Source: Rhizodiscina lignyota
Lineage: Eukaryota; Ascomycota; Dothideomycetes; Aulographales; Rhizodiscinaceae
Assembly (NCBI GenBank): GCA_010015805.1
Contig: ML978122.1
Coordinates: forward strand, 1,026,453 to 1,090,452
Direction of reading: 5' to 3'
Length of the DNA: 64,000 nucleotides
Positions within the stretch are counted from its first letter, which is position 1, and each line of letters begins with the position of its first letter. Shown piece after piece: positions 32,042 through 44,663 of this stretch. Made by a program: the position numbers and the translations under genes. Under the pieces are notes generated by a model. That model did not search any database. It was given only the letters and a program-made list of their open reading frames with translations, and was not told where the DNA came from.

Positions 32042-33031
32042 GGTAGTTGTAGGTGTGGTATGAAGAAGGTGGTAGAGGCTGTTGTAGAAAAGAAGTCAAG
32101 GTTCAGGTGCTGGGTGAAAGAAAAGGCAAAGCAACGTTGGCGCGTAAACAGTGCACTAGCCTCGTGTTTGGTGGCTGAGGAAGTTGGAAAAGTCCGGCTC
32201 AAAGAGGCTTTGTAGGGCAAGGTTAAGCCGGCTGGAAGAAAGTCTTCTGCCTTAATGACGTGGTTCGAAAGCAAGTGGCGTTAATTTTGCGACGTTTGAT
32301 TGGTGAAAGGGGACTTGGTGTTGAGAGAGATTTTGATATCGTCAGGAGCTTGTGTCACTTTGCACAATACGAGCTCCTAGCTCGCGAATTATCCCATAAT
32401 GGTGCCCTTGAGCAACTTTCCTAGTGTTCAAAATCTCTCTCTTTTAATAAGTTGGACAGTAGCTCAGGTCCGTTCATATGTTACTCCGTACACCAACCAC
32501 TCATGCCATTGCCTTTCTAGCAACAATCCAACAGCTCTTAGGTATCTTCATCTTGCAACTTCACGTTCACCATCCCTCTTCACACGGGCCCAAGTTTGTC
32601 GGTTCGTAATACTGGAGACGGTGTTTTGCTTCATGCTTGAGCTTTCGCCCGTCATCAACTTCATTAACTGGCTCGACCCTCTCTGAAAGAGGTCATAAGT
32701 AGACAGTGCCCCGCAGGTGCACGTATAGATACAGACAGAACTGAGACAACAACATGCACCAGTAAAGACAGAGCCGTGCCCCAAACCACTCTGCGTGTTG
32801 CGCAAGAGCCCTCCGAACTTTTCATAATCCGGGTAGCGACAGAATTTCCTCCTTCGTAAGAAGTGTAAGGCCGTCGAGGAGGGTATAAACGTAAACCAAA
32901 AAACAAAAACAAAAACACGCTATGACAGTGAGCAAAATAAACCAACGTAGACAATAAACTGCCGTAGATCAAGGTACCTCATCATGTCGCTCAAAATGAA
33001 AAATTCTGCAAAGATGTTATAATCCGTCCTC
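32042..33031. other. 990-nt intergenic region with an A-rich microsatellite
   Basis: Promoter of the minus-strand gene starting at 32041 and 3' flank of the LRR gene ending at 33032. It contains an (AAAAAC)3-like run at 32898-32918. No gene seen. Confidence 0.45.
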
Positions 33032-36000
33032 TTAACTCACGATCGCACTGTCAGTCTTCTGCTTCCTCCCACTCTTAGAGATCATAGCATTCTCAATCGC
33101 CTTCTCCTGTGCCTCCCTAAACTTCGCCCACTCCCGCTCCTCTTCTTCACCAAGCTCCCCCATCTCTCCCGCCTTCCGCAGTGCCTTCAGCTCTTCAACG
33201 TTCGCGCCAATCGATCGGAACACCTCCGCCCAGCCCGCCTTTTTGATCTCTTCCCTCAGTTCTGCGCCTTGGAGATTCTCCAGCTTGTGCTTGAACTCCG
33301 CGATCTCTGCCTCCGAATGGTGGTGGTCAGGGATGTCGCCATTCTCCGCCCCGGAATCGTCTATCGCAGACTCGCTTTCGCCGTTTGTTACTCCAAGGAT
33401 ATCCTGTCTGATGGCCTGGCCAAGCTTGTGCATGCGTCCTTCTTCCAAGCCCATCATACGGCCGGCAAGCGAGACGTCGGAGGCATGGCGTGAGCGGCGA
33501 CCCAGACCGTGGAGGTCTTCGTCTTCGGAATCTTCGATGGCGGTGGAGTTCGTGAAAGAGTCTGTGTCTTTGAAAAGAGAAGAAGGCGTATTTGGACCGG
33601 TAGCAGGAGAGCTAGAGAGGAGGGATTGTGGAGGTGAGGATGAAGGCGTCGAGGCGGGCGAACCACCAACGGCATCCGGAGCCGGCGTAATACGAGTGTC
33701 GGGATACTCGGCTTCGAAACGGTCGATGATGTTTTTGAGGGTGTCATCGAGGAATTGAAGACGGCCTACATTATTCAAATCAGTACTTCGGCGATCGCTC
33801 GGGAGTGATAAGGAATACTCACGGAAATTCATATCATCTCCAGCCCTCGCTTCCTTGATCATGGCTGGATGTAATCTCATTCTAATCTTCCTCGCGCTGT
33901 CCAGTAAGTTCTTGCTCAGCTTCTTTGCCTTGACGCTGGCGCCAGCTTCTGGATCAATAAGGCTCTTCCGTTGCGGAGTTGCACTTCCGCTATTCGGCAC
34001 GCTTTCTTTTCTCATCTCTGCGGCCTTCTCCGAAAGGCAATAAGTGAGAGCCTTGACAACACCCGCGCCTCCAACAATATAGTCGTCATCTGGAGCTGGC
34101 TCGTCATCATCGTGGTTCTCGGGATTGCCGTCCACGTGTCCAACGAGATGGAGTAAGACCTCCGGAACATCGATATCCTTGTCAAAGGCACCGCTGCCGT
34201 GGAATTCAGTTACAGATTGCACAGCATCGGCTGCTTGCGGCAGCTCTGTGGCGGCAAAGCGCTCCATGTTCCGCAGACAGTATGCCACAACCTGCTTCCC
34301 AAGCGCCTTGACGATCTCGCTGTTATCTTGGGTTGGAACATCGATGTCGATGCAAATGATTGTGTCTGAAACTCTTGCCGCTGCCATGAGGGAGGCGTAT
34401 AATGCACAAGCCTCCTCCTGATCAGCCTCACATGTTGCAGACGCAAGTTTCTGCAACTCTGGGTTCTCCAGGATGTTCAGATGCGCGAGATTCGGAGATT
34501 CGGGAAGAACTTCAGCAAGACCGATCGCCTGACGAGGTTCAAGAGCTACATCGCAAAGGTGCAGCCGCTTGATCTGTTGTAGTTGAGGGATGTACTTTCG
34601 GAGTAGTGGAAGTGCATCGGGTGTATTTTCGAAGAGAGCGTGATTCCGCGAGAAGTCGAGGAATCTGAGGTTTGGAAGTTTCAGCAGTGCGGGGAACAGC
34701 GGCTTCAAAGACTCAGGTGTGAGATTGTTCTCTGCCAGACTCAGTGCCCAAAGTGGCGACTCGGTCGTAAAAGCCCCAGCCAATCTTGATAATCGATCAC
34801 CCAAGTCGTTGCCTGCAAGGTCAATGCCTTGACAGACTCCAGACCGCAGGTAGTGGATAACAGCCTCGAGGCCATCCTCGTCAAGATCATTGCCCGCAAG
34901 ACCAAGCCTGCTGACGCCACTCATCACAACTGCGTCTACGATCTTGCGGATGGTTGGACCAGCGAGGTCGCACTCGGCCATCATAAGCTCCTCAAGATGG
35001 CTTCCACCAAGACGTGTAGACAGGGCCTTTGAGAATATCTCCCCAAGATCCGTAGAGTTACTGTCCTTCCGTGATAGGGGTGACGTGGAAAGGGGCGCGT
35101 CAGTTTGAGGCGGCTGTGGGAAAGTGTTCATCGATACATCAAGCGCCTTTAGAGATCGGCACATGTAAAGAAATAAACTGATGTGCTTCCACGCTGTGTC
35201 CGTAAGCCTTGGGTTATTCTTGAGGCTAAGCTTCTCCACAATGCCGAGGCGTTCATGATGCAAGCTGTCATGATCCGTTGGGAAAGTAGGGGTTGTTGCC
35301 TTAAGGTGTCTCGGGCTACTTCGCTGTTCGGCTGGTGGTTTCGCGGCAAGCAAACTAGCAAGAATGACTCGTATGCCTTCGTCAGTAAGGTCTGCGTCTT
35401 CGAGGAGCAACTTCTTCACTGGCACAACCGCCAGCCAATCGCTCAATGCAACGACGTCTGGTAGTTGTAATCTGGAACCTGTGAGGTTCAAACAAGTTAC
35501 CATGCCAGGTCTGTCGATTGGGCAAATCTGAGGCTGAGCTAGCTGTTCAGTGATCCGTTTCAGGATTGGAGTTTCCCTGAGTTGGCAGCAACGTCGGTAT
35601 ATCCTTAATGGATCTGTGGTTGGTCGATCCTGTGGCCGTGGCGTCGCAGGCACAGACGAGTTCGGAGAGCTGCTGTCTCCATCTCTGCTGAACTCTTTCG
35701 GCAATGAGCCATTCTCCTCGGCCTTCCGCCTCTTCTTCTCCGCACGTTCCTTCTTCTCTTCATCAGTCCGCTTCTTCTTGTCGTTGCTGTCCGTATCTTT
35801 ATTGTCTTCTTCCTTCACTGTGCCTCCGGCGTTTGGAGCACACGCATTGTCCAAGTCCTCTCCGTTTACTGATCCCTCTTTTTCCTTCTGATCCGCAGCA
35901 GCTTGTGGATTTTTCAATACCGCACCTTCACCTTTCTCTTTCAACCTCTTATCCTTGTTCTTCTTTTTCTTCTCGTCAAGGTCCATGTCGTCTTTGTACC

Positions 36001-36872
36001 TCGGTCCTCCTGCAATCTCTACATCGACGCAGAATGCCACTTTCCGAAGCTTGTTCTGGTCGAGCTCCGGCATTGTGCATCTCTCGCGGTTCATATCGAT
36101 GTTCATAATCCTCCTCGGACACACGCCACCGTGAGGTATGACCTTGCCAGAGGTAGAGGTAGTCGAGCTTGACGAAAGTCGGCGTAAGGCATTGGAGAAG
36201 AACGAAGAGCCGGACTTGGGGGCCTGCGGTACGTAGGGTTCGACCTCTTCCTTCTTCGGCGCTTGTCCTTCCTTGACTGTAGGCAGATGCTGGTGGAGTC
36301 CATTGACCTGTACACCAGGCGGAGGATGAATTCCGGTTTGCGCTGGTTTGGGCGAGCTGGTCACCGCGGGCGAACCAGGCAGTGCCTGCTGTGATCCCCC
36401 GAACTTGGAGCTCAGATTCGATATCCAAGAACCGCGTCGTGTGGTGCTCTTTGAACTGTCTGAACTTTGCGATGATGTCGAAGCGAACGATTTCTCGGAG
36501 CTCGTTCTTCCCATCAACCCCGGCCGTTTCGAGAACGACTTCGAAGGCGTAGAGTTTATCATGTGCGGCGATTGCTCGTGTGGAGCAATGTCATCGGAGA
36601 CCGTCATAGGGTGCTTGTCCGAGGGTGTGCTTGGGGGTTGCGCTGGGAGCCCACCGTGGGATGATGTCTTCGGCGGCGCATCTTTTGTGAGGCCTGGTGA
36701 AGTCGGCGCGTGAATTCGGTGGTGATGCTCTGCGATTAGCGTTAGCTTCCATCTCAACGGCTCGAAATACTGTGGCGACTTCGACCACTATCGTCGTCGC
36801 GAAATGAATTCCGTAATCACCTCGATTAGAGTGGTGCAGCCAAGACACGTCCACACCGTGAATGCCCTCCAT
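33032..36872 (-). CDS. Large leucine-rich-repeat (RNI-like) protein, 'cell wall biogenesis Mhp1'-type
   Basis: Three exons: 36872-36821, 36729-33823 and 33765-33032; introns of 91 nt (GTGATT...GCAG, GCTAACGCTAAT branch) and 57 nt (GTGAGT...TAG). The 57-nt intron has no in-frame stop and is a multiple of three; its removal gives DDMNFRRLQFLDDTLKNIID, a better fit than the unspliced reading. 1230 residues. The N-terminal third is Ser/Pro-rich with RPGLMGR, RRGSWISNLSSKFG and LCPRR-like blocks (VCPRRIMNIDMNRERC), then VAFCVDVEIAGGPRY. A Lys/Glu-rich segment leads into a leucine-rich-repeat array (about 420-800; for example LAGNDLDEDGLEAVIHYLRSG). The C-terminus is charged. Similar fungal proteins are often named 'cell wall biogenesis protein Mhp1' by automated annotation; that name is weakly founded. 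Confidence 0.85.
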
Positions 36873-38159
36873 GACTGGTCTGTAGCTGTGTGGAAAATGG
36901 TTGTAGACACTATAAACTCATGTTCGAGCCCGAAATGAAGAAGAATGGGGATTGTTAGGAGTCAGCAGCAGCGATCCTCATACAAGAGTGCTGCTGTGCG
37001 GCTGGCTGGGCTGGGCTGGGCTGGCTCGGTATGTGAAGGGAGGGCCCGGTGGTGCGGAGGGGCAGGCCGGCGCGGTATTATTACAACGGCAGTCGTGCTA
37101 AATTCCGTTGTAATGGTATGTAATCGCAGCACGCCGTCCACGCGAAACTTCCGGACGCTTTCTGAGCCAACCACACGGCACCGTCATGCACCGGTATGGC
37201 TTTCGGCTGGGTCGAGAATTGCGTGGGCAGCGCTGCGTTTGTCGAAGCGACCTCGCCCCGAGCCAGGTGCAAGGGCTGTCGTGTAAGCAGCTGCTGGAAG
37301 CAACCGGACGGCTACCGTCAACTCTTAACGTCTGACTGTGCCCTTCGACGCCCTGGGGCTGGCGCGCTGCTCAGCGCTGCGTTCTTGCGAAATTGTAGTT
37401 TTGGGAATGTACTGCGGTGTGCGAAGTCGACGGTATCCTGGGAGAGGCACAGGAAGTTCGGGATAGCGAGCAAAAGAGCATATGAAAAGCACCGTTTGTC
37501 CTTTTCCGGGGGCGCCCGCACAGAAAAGCCATGTCGATCTGCTTATGTCGCGCTGCCCAGAGAGCGGAGAGACGCACAATGATGTCTTCGCGAAACCACC
37601 AGTCCCGAGGTGGTTTAACTGTGACCGCACGCGACACCCTCACTTTCCTCAAACAGTACCACGTCAATTGCCGGTAGCAAGAGCCTTAAGCGGCCGTCGT
37701 CATACTCTGTTGACGTGTGAAGTCAGACAGCGTGTAAATCTATAGTGGCGTCGTTGTATACTTGTTGCCTGTACATTTGCGCAGGAACAGTATCCACATC
37801 ATCTCAGCGCAGTAGTTCCCGCTAGTTCTTACCATGCCACTCTTTTGAGGCGTCGGTTGGCTTATACAGGCAAGGGGCCTCTCTAAAGGGCATATCTACT
37901 CGCATACGGAGTTACATCTATCTCCTCACGTGTGCTTCCGAAGGCAAAACTTTTTATTCCAGTCATTCGCACTTGATATTGCAATCATGAGAACCTGTCT
38001 ACGGCAATAAGGTTTGATGCCGCTGGTCATGAGACATAGCACCAAGTCGTAAACGCCATGTCGCCACGATTACTGAAAGTAGAGTTTTACCACGCATTCT
38101 TGGCACCCGCTGAGCAATCCGCGCATCCACGAGCTTAAACGCATCCTCGAAGTAGTCGT
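36873..38159. other. 1.3 kb intergenic region
   Basis: Promoter of the LRR gene (start 36872, minus) and 3' flank of rpl5 (stop at 38160). A short GGCTG-type tandem repeat lies at about 37000-37026. Overlapping frames of 60-130 codons on both strands look like chance in this GC-rich sequence. Confidence 0.45.
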
Positions 38160-39251
38160 CTATGCGCCTTTAATCTCGGCGATCCTCTCCTTGACGCGCT
38201 CATTCTTCTCATCCTTGGTGAGCTTCTTGTTCCTGTACTTCAGGCTCTCCTCCTTCCAGTACGACTTGTCCTTCTTCTCGCCTGCCTCCTCGTCCTCCTT
38301 GAAGGGATCCTCACGGATCTGCTTGTGAGCATCCGTATACAGTTCCTCAAGACCGTCCGCCTCGATGTCATCCTCGATGTACATCTTGAACTGCGAGTTG
38401 TAGCGCTCTTCATCGTCATCGGCGAGAGTCTCCATGTACTCAGCCACGTGACCGCCGAAGATGTACTTGCGGAGAGTCTCGGCATCAAGCTCCTTGGACT
38501 CCATGTCGTAGCCAGGGAAACGCTTCTCAGAGTGAGGGATGTAGAGACCACCGTCGGAGGCACCCTTCATAGCGCCGAAGACACGAGCACCGGTTGAGGT
38601 GCGGACCAAGCCAACGTCCAAGAATGCCTTGAAGGGCCTGCGCGTCTCGCCGTCAATCTCGGCTTCCTCAGTCATCGCGATTTCGCCATCGGGCTCTTCC
38701 ACACCCTCAAAGTGCTCATCGAGATTCAGCTTCTTCAGTGTGCGGCGAGCCAGGAGAAGGCCGGTAGCGTAGGCGGCAGCCCAGTTGGTGAGACCGTGTG
38801 CAATGCCATAGCGCTTCAGCTCATGGGCATAAGCGGCCATGAGGACCTTGTCACCACCGAGCTCCGAGCTCACAATCTGGCAGATGATATCCTTGTGCGT
38901 GAAGCGGACGACCAGGCGGTATTTTGGTGCATTGTACTTGTTCCTCGCTTGGGTGACGAGACGCTTGCGGGCATAGTAGTCGGTCTTGCCAGCTCGGCGG
39001 CGCTTGTACTTGACTTGGAAGCGCCTATATTATTGTAAATAGCGGGCAACGAACAAAGAGGGTGTTTTACTTACGAGTAGTACGCACTGTTCTTGACGAG
39101 CTTTGTCTGTAGAGAAAATCCTCAGTCAGCACTTGTCGCTACAGCCCATCCGTAGCATCGTGCGGTGACCTCAAGGTCTACCAAGAGAATAACTTGTCGA
39201 TTGCAAGCGCAAGGCGCTCATCCAAGGGAATTGGGTACTTACGAAAGGCAT
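38160..39251 (-). CDS. rpl5: 60S ribosomal protein L5 (uL18)
   Basis: Cytosolic large-subunit protein that binds 5S rRNA. Three exons: 39251-39243 (9 nt, MPF), 39106-39075 and 39024-38160; introns of 136 and 50 nt (GTAAGT...ACAG; GTAAGT...ATAG). 301 residues, the normal length. Joined sequence: MPFTKLVKNSAYYSRFQVKY then KRRRAGKTDYYARKRLVTQA, the conserved uL18 start. Later come KYRLVVRFTHKDIICQIV, YGIAHGLTNWAAAYATGLLLARR, DVGLVRTSTGARVFGAMKGASDGGL and a basic C-terminal tail. Tiny first exons followed by a longer intron are common in fungal ribosomal protein genes. Confidence 0.96.
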
Positions 39252-39527
39252 CGCGGCGGTATTGACGCGAGCTCAGAGACTTGTCGAAGTAGTGTGGAGG
39301 TTGAGTGGGATTTGGTTGTGGTTCGAATATTTGTGTGCGCGCCAAGAATTCTCAAGCCGCGAATTTCTTCAACATGGGCGAGATCCTAGGTGGGTGACCT
39401 CTACCGATAAGCACTTCGCCGAGTGTACCACAGCACAACAAATTTTCAAGGGAAATCCAGGTTTCTTTTCAAAGGACTATAGATCTGGTGCAAGCATTAG
39501 GAAATTGTTCTAATATCCTCGTCCTTT

Positions 39528-40538
39528 CTATTGCTCTATTTTAACTACAACCTTACCTCTCGCTCTCCCAGTATTCAGTCTCTCGAAAGCTTCTTTCAAC
39601 TTCTCAAACTCAAACTCGCTGTCAATTATAATCTTCTCTGTCGGTAGCTTCTTGCTCTCCTCTAGCCAGTCATTTCTCAGTTCAAGATTAATGCAATCGT
39701 AAACCACACCAAGCCCCAACCTCCCCAGCGCCCATCGCACATGCATCCAAGGATGGAACAGATACAGCATGCTCCCTCCGATTGATAATCTACTCGTCTT
39801 ATCACCTACGATAGTAACATATCGTTTCGCAATACTCAAGCACTCCGTGCCTCCCACGCAGTCGACGATAGCATCTGGCTTTGCAGCGCGCATCCTATCC
39901 GGGACGCTCTCTTTCGTATAATCAATAATATCAGCGGCTCCCATGCTCTTCACGAAGTCCGTGTTTCTTCCAGAACAGCTCGCAACGACGTTCCAGCCCT
40001 TCTGCTTGGCGAGATGCACCACGTACATCCCAGTCGCGGAGCTCCCACCAAGCACACCAACCGTCTTTGATCCAGCCATGTACGGCTCTATGCTCTCGAT
40101 GCATGTCCTCGCAGTCAACCACACCAGCGGCAGCGCAGCAGCTTGGACGCGCGACCAGCCCTCCGGCTTCTTCACAATCGCGCTCTTCTTCGTGTCTATC
40201 GTCTGCACCTCCGCAAGTGTGCCTCCGGCGCCGAAGATATCTATAGCCATGCCATAGACCTCATCGCCTTCTTTGAGCTCCGTTTCTGGTCCTGCGCGCA
40301 ATATGGTACCCGAGAAGTCGCATCCTACGCCCTTCTCTCCGTCCATGAATGGTAGCGACCATATCGGGAGGTTCATCACTTGTATGTCAACAGGATTGAG
40401 GGCGGCGGCATGGATGCGAACTAGTACTTGGGACGGCGAGAGGGTCGAGGGTTGTGAGAGGGTAGACTGTTTCAAACAGTTCGGGTAGCCGCCTTTGGAG
40501 TTCGTCCAGGCTTTTACTGAGGTATCAGCCATCGTCAA
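39528..40538 (-). CDS. MDR-family NAD(P)H:quinone-type oxidoreductase
   Basis: Medium-chain dehydrogenase/reductase of the zinc-independent quinone-oxidoreductase / RTN4IP1-like group. Single exon, 336 residues (a second ATG two codons in, MADTSVKAW, may be the start). N-terminal GroES-like domain with VLVRIHAAALNPVDIQV and GCDFSGTILRAG; Rossmann domain with VGVLGGSSATGMYVVHLAKQKGWNVVASCSGRN and MGAADIIDY. The catalytic-zinc Cys/His set of alcohol dehydrogenases is absent. It ends with GRARGKVVVKIEQ, the usual family terminus. Cytosolic or mitochondrial reductase of enones or quinones; substrate unknown. It has its own promoter in the 40539-41851 gap. Confidence 0.88.
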   Translation of the reverse strand: MTMADTSVKAWTNSKGGYPNCLKQSTLSQPSTLSPSQVLVRIHAAALNPVDIQVMNLPIWSLPFMDGEKGVGCDFSGTILRAGPETELKEGDEVYGMAIDIFGAGGTLAEVQTIDTKKSAIVKKPEGWSRVQAAALPLVWLTARTCIESIEPYMAGSKTVGVLGGSSATGMYVVHLAKQKGWNVVASCSGRNTDFVKSMGAADIIDYTKESVPDRMRAAKPDAIVDCVGGTECLSIAKRYVTIVGDKTSRLSIGGSMLYLFHPWMHVRWALGRLGLGVVYDCINLELRNDWLEESKKLPTEKIIIDSEFEFEKLKEAFERLNTGRARGKVVVKIEQ

Positions 40539-41851
40539 TTGCTTTGATTAGGTGTGGTACGAAGGTCGTAGGAGGTGTCCCAGGGAACCACGAGGATATG
40601 GGTTTTAGAGAAGCCATTGTGGACGGAGCGCGTCAAGATTAAGGGTACAGCGGTTTGCAGCACTGACGTCGTCCAGTGCTCCGTTTTCGTCTTCTCGACT
40701 GTCAATTCCTGACCCGATTTTTGCGGGGAGAGAAAAGATACGCCGAAGTACTACTGTGATAGGTCTACCGATTGTAAATCAAGCAAGGGCGTTGTATAAG
40801 TTGCCCTCAAGCCTACAAGCACCGGACCGAATTAGCCGAAGAGCTTAACCCACCGCGCAGTATTTCAAGCTCGGAAGATCGAGAATCAACCATTGGAGGA
40901 CGCCAGTGCCGCGAACTGCTGTACCTGCTACGACGTCGTGACGCACCAAGGTGGAGCTGTCGCAGGAGTCCTGTCGGAGAGAACTCAAGATTATAAATGA
41001 GCTCTATCGGGTTTAGCCGCCGATATCATGGCAAAGTCGCTCGAAAAGGGGTTAGCTCTTTACGATCCACCAACCAGCAACGGGCACGGCCAAATTAGTC
41101 TTCACTTAATAGGTTTCGCAGGAGGCCCTTCGGTATATCCATCTCGATCTTTCAGAAGCCGAGACCCAAAGCGCAACTCTTGTCTCAGTAACGACCACCG
41201 ACTCGGAAGCCGATTCGATTGGACATAGCGTTTGTGACTCGTAAACCGCACTGGCGGCAAGGAACAACTCACTAAGGCACGGTAAAGTAATCTAATGCAC
41301 TTTTTAAGATGCGATTGCAGAGCACCTTCACAGACATAGACCAGACTGCAGTCGAGTAATGCATAAGGAACTTGATGTTGTGCGGTTCTTATCGCCGCTT
41401 GTTATGCAGTCGTCTCCGGTTATATCCAGCCCCGTCTAGAGATCACGGTGTATCTCGTCCACTTTTCCCGCCCAAAAGGAAAAGACAACACATTACCCAC
41501 AAACCAATGGCCACAAATAGGCCGGTAACATCTGGGGTATCCTACAAGAACAGCAAAAGTGGTCAAATCACGCAAGGAAATACAAGAATGGAGGTTGAAA
41601 CAGATATGGAAAACGCCTCGTGATGCATGCAGATGCAAACAACAGCTACCGACAGTGTGTGTGCGGTCCTAGCTGATATGCTCCTCTTCTCGTCGTTCGT
41701 CTCGTGTGTATTCGTCGAGATGTCTTGATGTTACTCTGTGGATTGAAATCCATCGCCCTGGTCTAATAACCTAGATTTTGCCGTTCCTGATGCCGGACTC
41801 GGCCTCGGTATTGGGCTTAGACGTAGACCCGCTACGCCCAGCCCCTAACCG
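40539..41851. other. 1.3 kb intergenic region
   Basis: Promoter of the MDR gene (start 40538, minus) and 3' flank of the disordered-protein gene (stop at 41852). I see no frame above 90 codons worth calling, no repeat and no RNA gene. Confidence 0.45.
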
Positions 41852-44663
41852 TCAACCTTTACCACCCAGAAACCCAAATCGGTTCCTGTGACTCCCCTTA
41901 CTCCCACCAGTCCCCACCGTGCTTGAGCTCCCCGATTTGGTGATAGACGAGACGCTCGGCTTCTTCTGCACCAAGCTCTTCATGCTCTGCTTGGGAGTGG
42001 GGAGTTTGCTTTGCTTCGGTGTTGTAGGCGCTGGCGGAACTGGCGGGCTGTTCTTCTCCCTCGATTGCTGCGGGCTCAACGACGTTTCCTTTGGAGTCGC
42101 ATAGATTTCCTTCTCTGCACCACTTTCGGTGTCGGCTCCCTCTGGCTCGCGAGCGCGGCCACGCCTTCTGTGATCATGTCCATCGTCCTCGTCCTCGGAG
42201 GAGTCGTAGTCTAGCCCTGAGAATCGCGACTGCTGGCCCTGCGCGATCATAGCTTCGTCATCAGCGTTGTTGAATGTCATGCTCCCTTGCGAGCCGAAGA
42301 CATCCTCTGGGCTTGGCGTAGGGTATAGGCCTGTAGGGCCTCGTGCCTTCACTTCTCCATAGCAGTGGGGATTCAGCGGGTTGTATTGAAAGTTTGCGCT
42401 CCCGCGAACAATCGTGTTGAGCTCGCCCAGTTGCTGATGTACATGGTGCATTTGGGCCGCGAACTCTTTCCTCTTGGAGCGCTCATACCGCAAAGCCGCA
42501 TAGAGTGGAGCGAGATGGTCATAAATGTTCGGAGAAGGCAGTGAGGAGGGACCTGGGTTTGAACTTGAGGCAGCGTAGTCGTATGATCCCACAGTTGGAA
42601 CTGGATTTTGATGTTGATACATCTGTGAGTTCATAGAGTTGGATGGGAGGGGTGAAGCGGAGTAAGAATGAAAAGGCTGCTGGGAATGGCTGGGCAAAGT
42701 TGGCGTTAGGGGTGAAGAGGGGTCTCCTGATGGCGAGTCCTGGTTCTGGGGTATAAACTCCGTGGTAGACTGCATGTGGCTTGCATGCCTTGGTCTCTGG
42801 TCCTTGGAGTAATAGCTTCCACCTGAGGAGTTCTCCTCACCATTTTCCCTCCTTCCTTTCGGTGCGTTTTCAAGAATGATTGTCCGCCGATTGCTGGAGT
42901 TCTCGAGCTTGTACACCAGCTGCTCCAACTTGCAGATCCTATCCTCGAGGCTTTCTCTCATCTTCTCGACCTCTACTACGTCAGCCACTGGGCGCGAGAA
43001 ATTCCTTGAATGGCCGAGAAGACTGCCATGTACTACCAATGTGTTCCGGTCGTCCGTAAATGGCCGATCAAACGAATGAGGTGGTCTCACATCCTCGGGA
43101 CTTGGCTTCTCGAAGCTTGCACGCTCATTCGGAGGAGTGCGTCGTTGCATCAGTGAGTCTTCATCGTCTTCATCTACGTCGGCATGCCCATGCTCATCTT
43201 CAGATTGTGCAATATGCGCGGTTTTCATGCTAGTGCCAGACCCCATGGAAGACTCAGTGGTCTCCTGGCGCTTGAGCGATTCCTCTCTCGGTTCCTCTCT
43301 CGGTTCCTCTCGAAGTGGTTCGAAATCGTGTGTCTGAACTCCAGCTGTGAGACTGGCTCTCCAGTATTCGATCTCTGCTTGTCGCCCACTAGCTTTTGCC
43401 TCCTCGACACCTGGCTGTTGCTGCATGATTTCGTGCTCCTTCGCAATGACATTCAATGCATCGGCACTACGCGACCGGCGCCGGCTCGAATATCCACTCG
43501 CACTTGTAATTGCCATGCCAATGTCCGGCGTTGGGGTATTCTTTTTCCTCAGTTCCTCATCAACTGCTCCTCCCTCTATCTCCTTGTCCCAGATCGCGCC
43601 CAATGCGGCTATGTCTGTGGGGCTGAGAATCAAGCTTGGAAGCGTCGCTCGTCTCCTTGGAACCTTGCCATCGGTACCTGAAGGTTCAAAGGTCTGAGGG
43701 AGGTATGGGTGGTGATCAGAAGCACGAGGAGGCGACGGCTCCGGCGCATTCACGTTCATGGGAAATGGTAGGTGAGAACCCAGAGGCGTTCTGGTTGTGA
43801 TATCATGCACAGGAAGCTTCATAGGATCGATTGGAGGTTTGCGCTCGGATGCGAATTGACTGATATTGTGGGTGGTATTCGAGCGCGTCAGGGCATCCTG
43901 CTCGCTGTCCTGCTTTAATTCTGTCAGTGATGCTTAATGTGATACGACAAGGGAAGCGAACATTAACCATCCAATCTCCAATTTCACGGGCTCTGGATCC
44001 CTTGCGAGAAGGAGTACGGTCGTCTTTCTCCTTCTTGCTGCCACTGCCACCGAACATTTTCCTGAGCACGGCCCGGAGAGTTCCACTTCCACGCTTCTTG
44101 TCCTTTGGGCTGTCCTTGATGTCCTCGTCCCCACTGGCCTCGTAAGATCCTCTCACAGAATTGCCGGACATGACACCGGAATTGCGCTTGTTCTCCGAGG
44201 GACTGGCTCTTTTGGCACGCAGACTTGACCTATTGTACTGAGTCCTTGGGACGAGTGAGGACTGCGTCGGAAGCACCTCTACGCTTTTTAGAGCACGGGA
44301 ATGATGAGCGGCCGGATCTCCTGTGGTTATGGTGGTCACACCTCCATTTCCATTTGGCACTACACGACGTCTGGTTGGCGGCCGCCCGTCATACAATCCA
44401 TGGAACTGTGGAGGTTGAGGTGGCCTTATATCAGTCAGGGCCGCAGGCTCCTGGCTTCCATCATCTGCGGATACAACAATCTCGGCTGCAGGCACAGCTG
44501 ATAGAGATGCAGGTCCAGGGACATCTCCATCATGCGCATCCGAGATGGGAATGGGGTTGCTAATCTTAATCTCCCCTCGACGGATGGCTGCTGCGGTAGT
44601 CAAGCTGTTCCTCGCTGCGTGCCGAGGAGGAGAGGGAGACGGTGCGTCTGCCTGTGTGACCAT
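41852..44663 (-). CDS. Large disordered Ser/Pro-rich protein, function unknown
   Basis: Two exons: 44663-43968 and 43909-41852 (acceptor could be 3 nt earlier, exon 2 from 43912). The intron starts GTTAAT and has a CACTGAC branch. About 917 residues. Almost all of it is low-complexity. Islands that look conserved: KRGSGTLRAVLRKMFGG (basic amphipathic), RRRATLPSLILSPTDIAALGAIWD, a short coiled coil VEKMRESLEDRICKLEQLVYKLEN, LYAALRYERSKRKEFAAQMHHVHQQLGEL, and a basic C-terminus ending RNRFGFLGGKG. A perfect coding repeat near 43280-43311 encodes tandem EEPR units. I recognise no named family; the composition suggests a scaffold at membrane, cytoskeleton or septa. Function not inferable. Confidence 0.78.

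Noticed and set aside
39107-39242. Possible C/D snoRNA in rpl5 intron 1
   Set aside because: A CTGA box is present, but the candidate C box (TGGATGA) deviates at two positions and no terminal stem was found.
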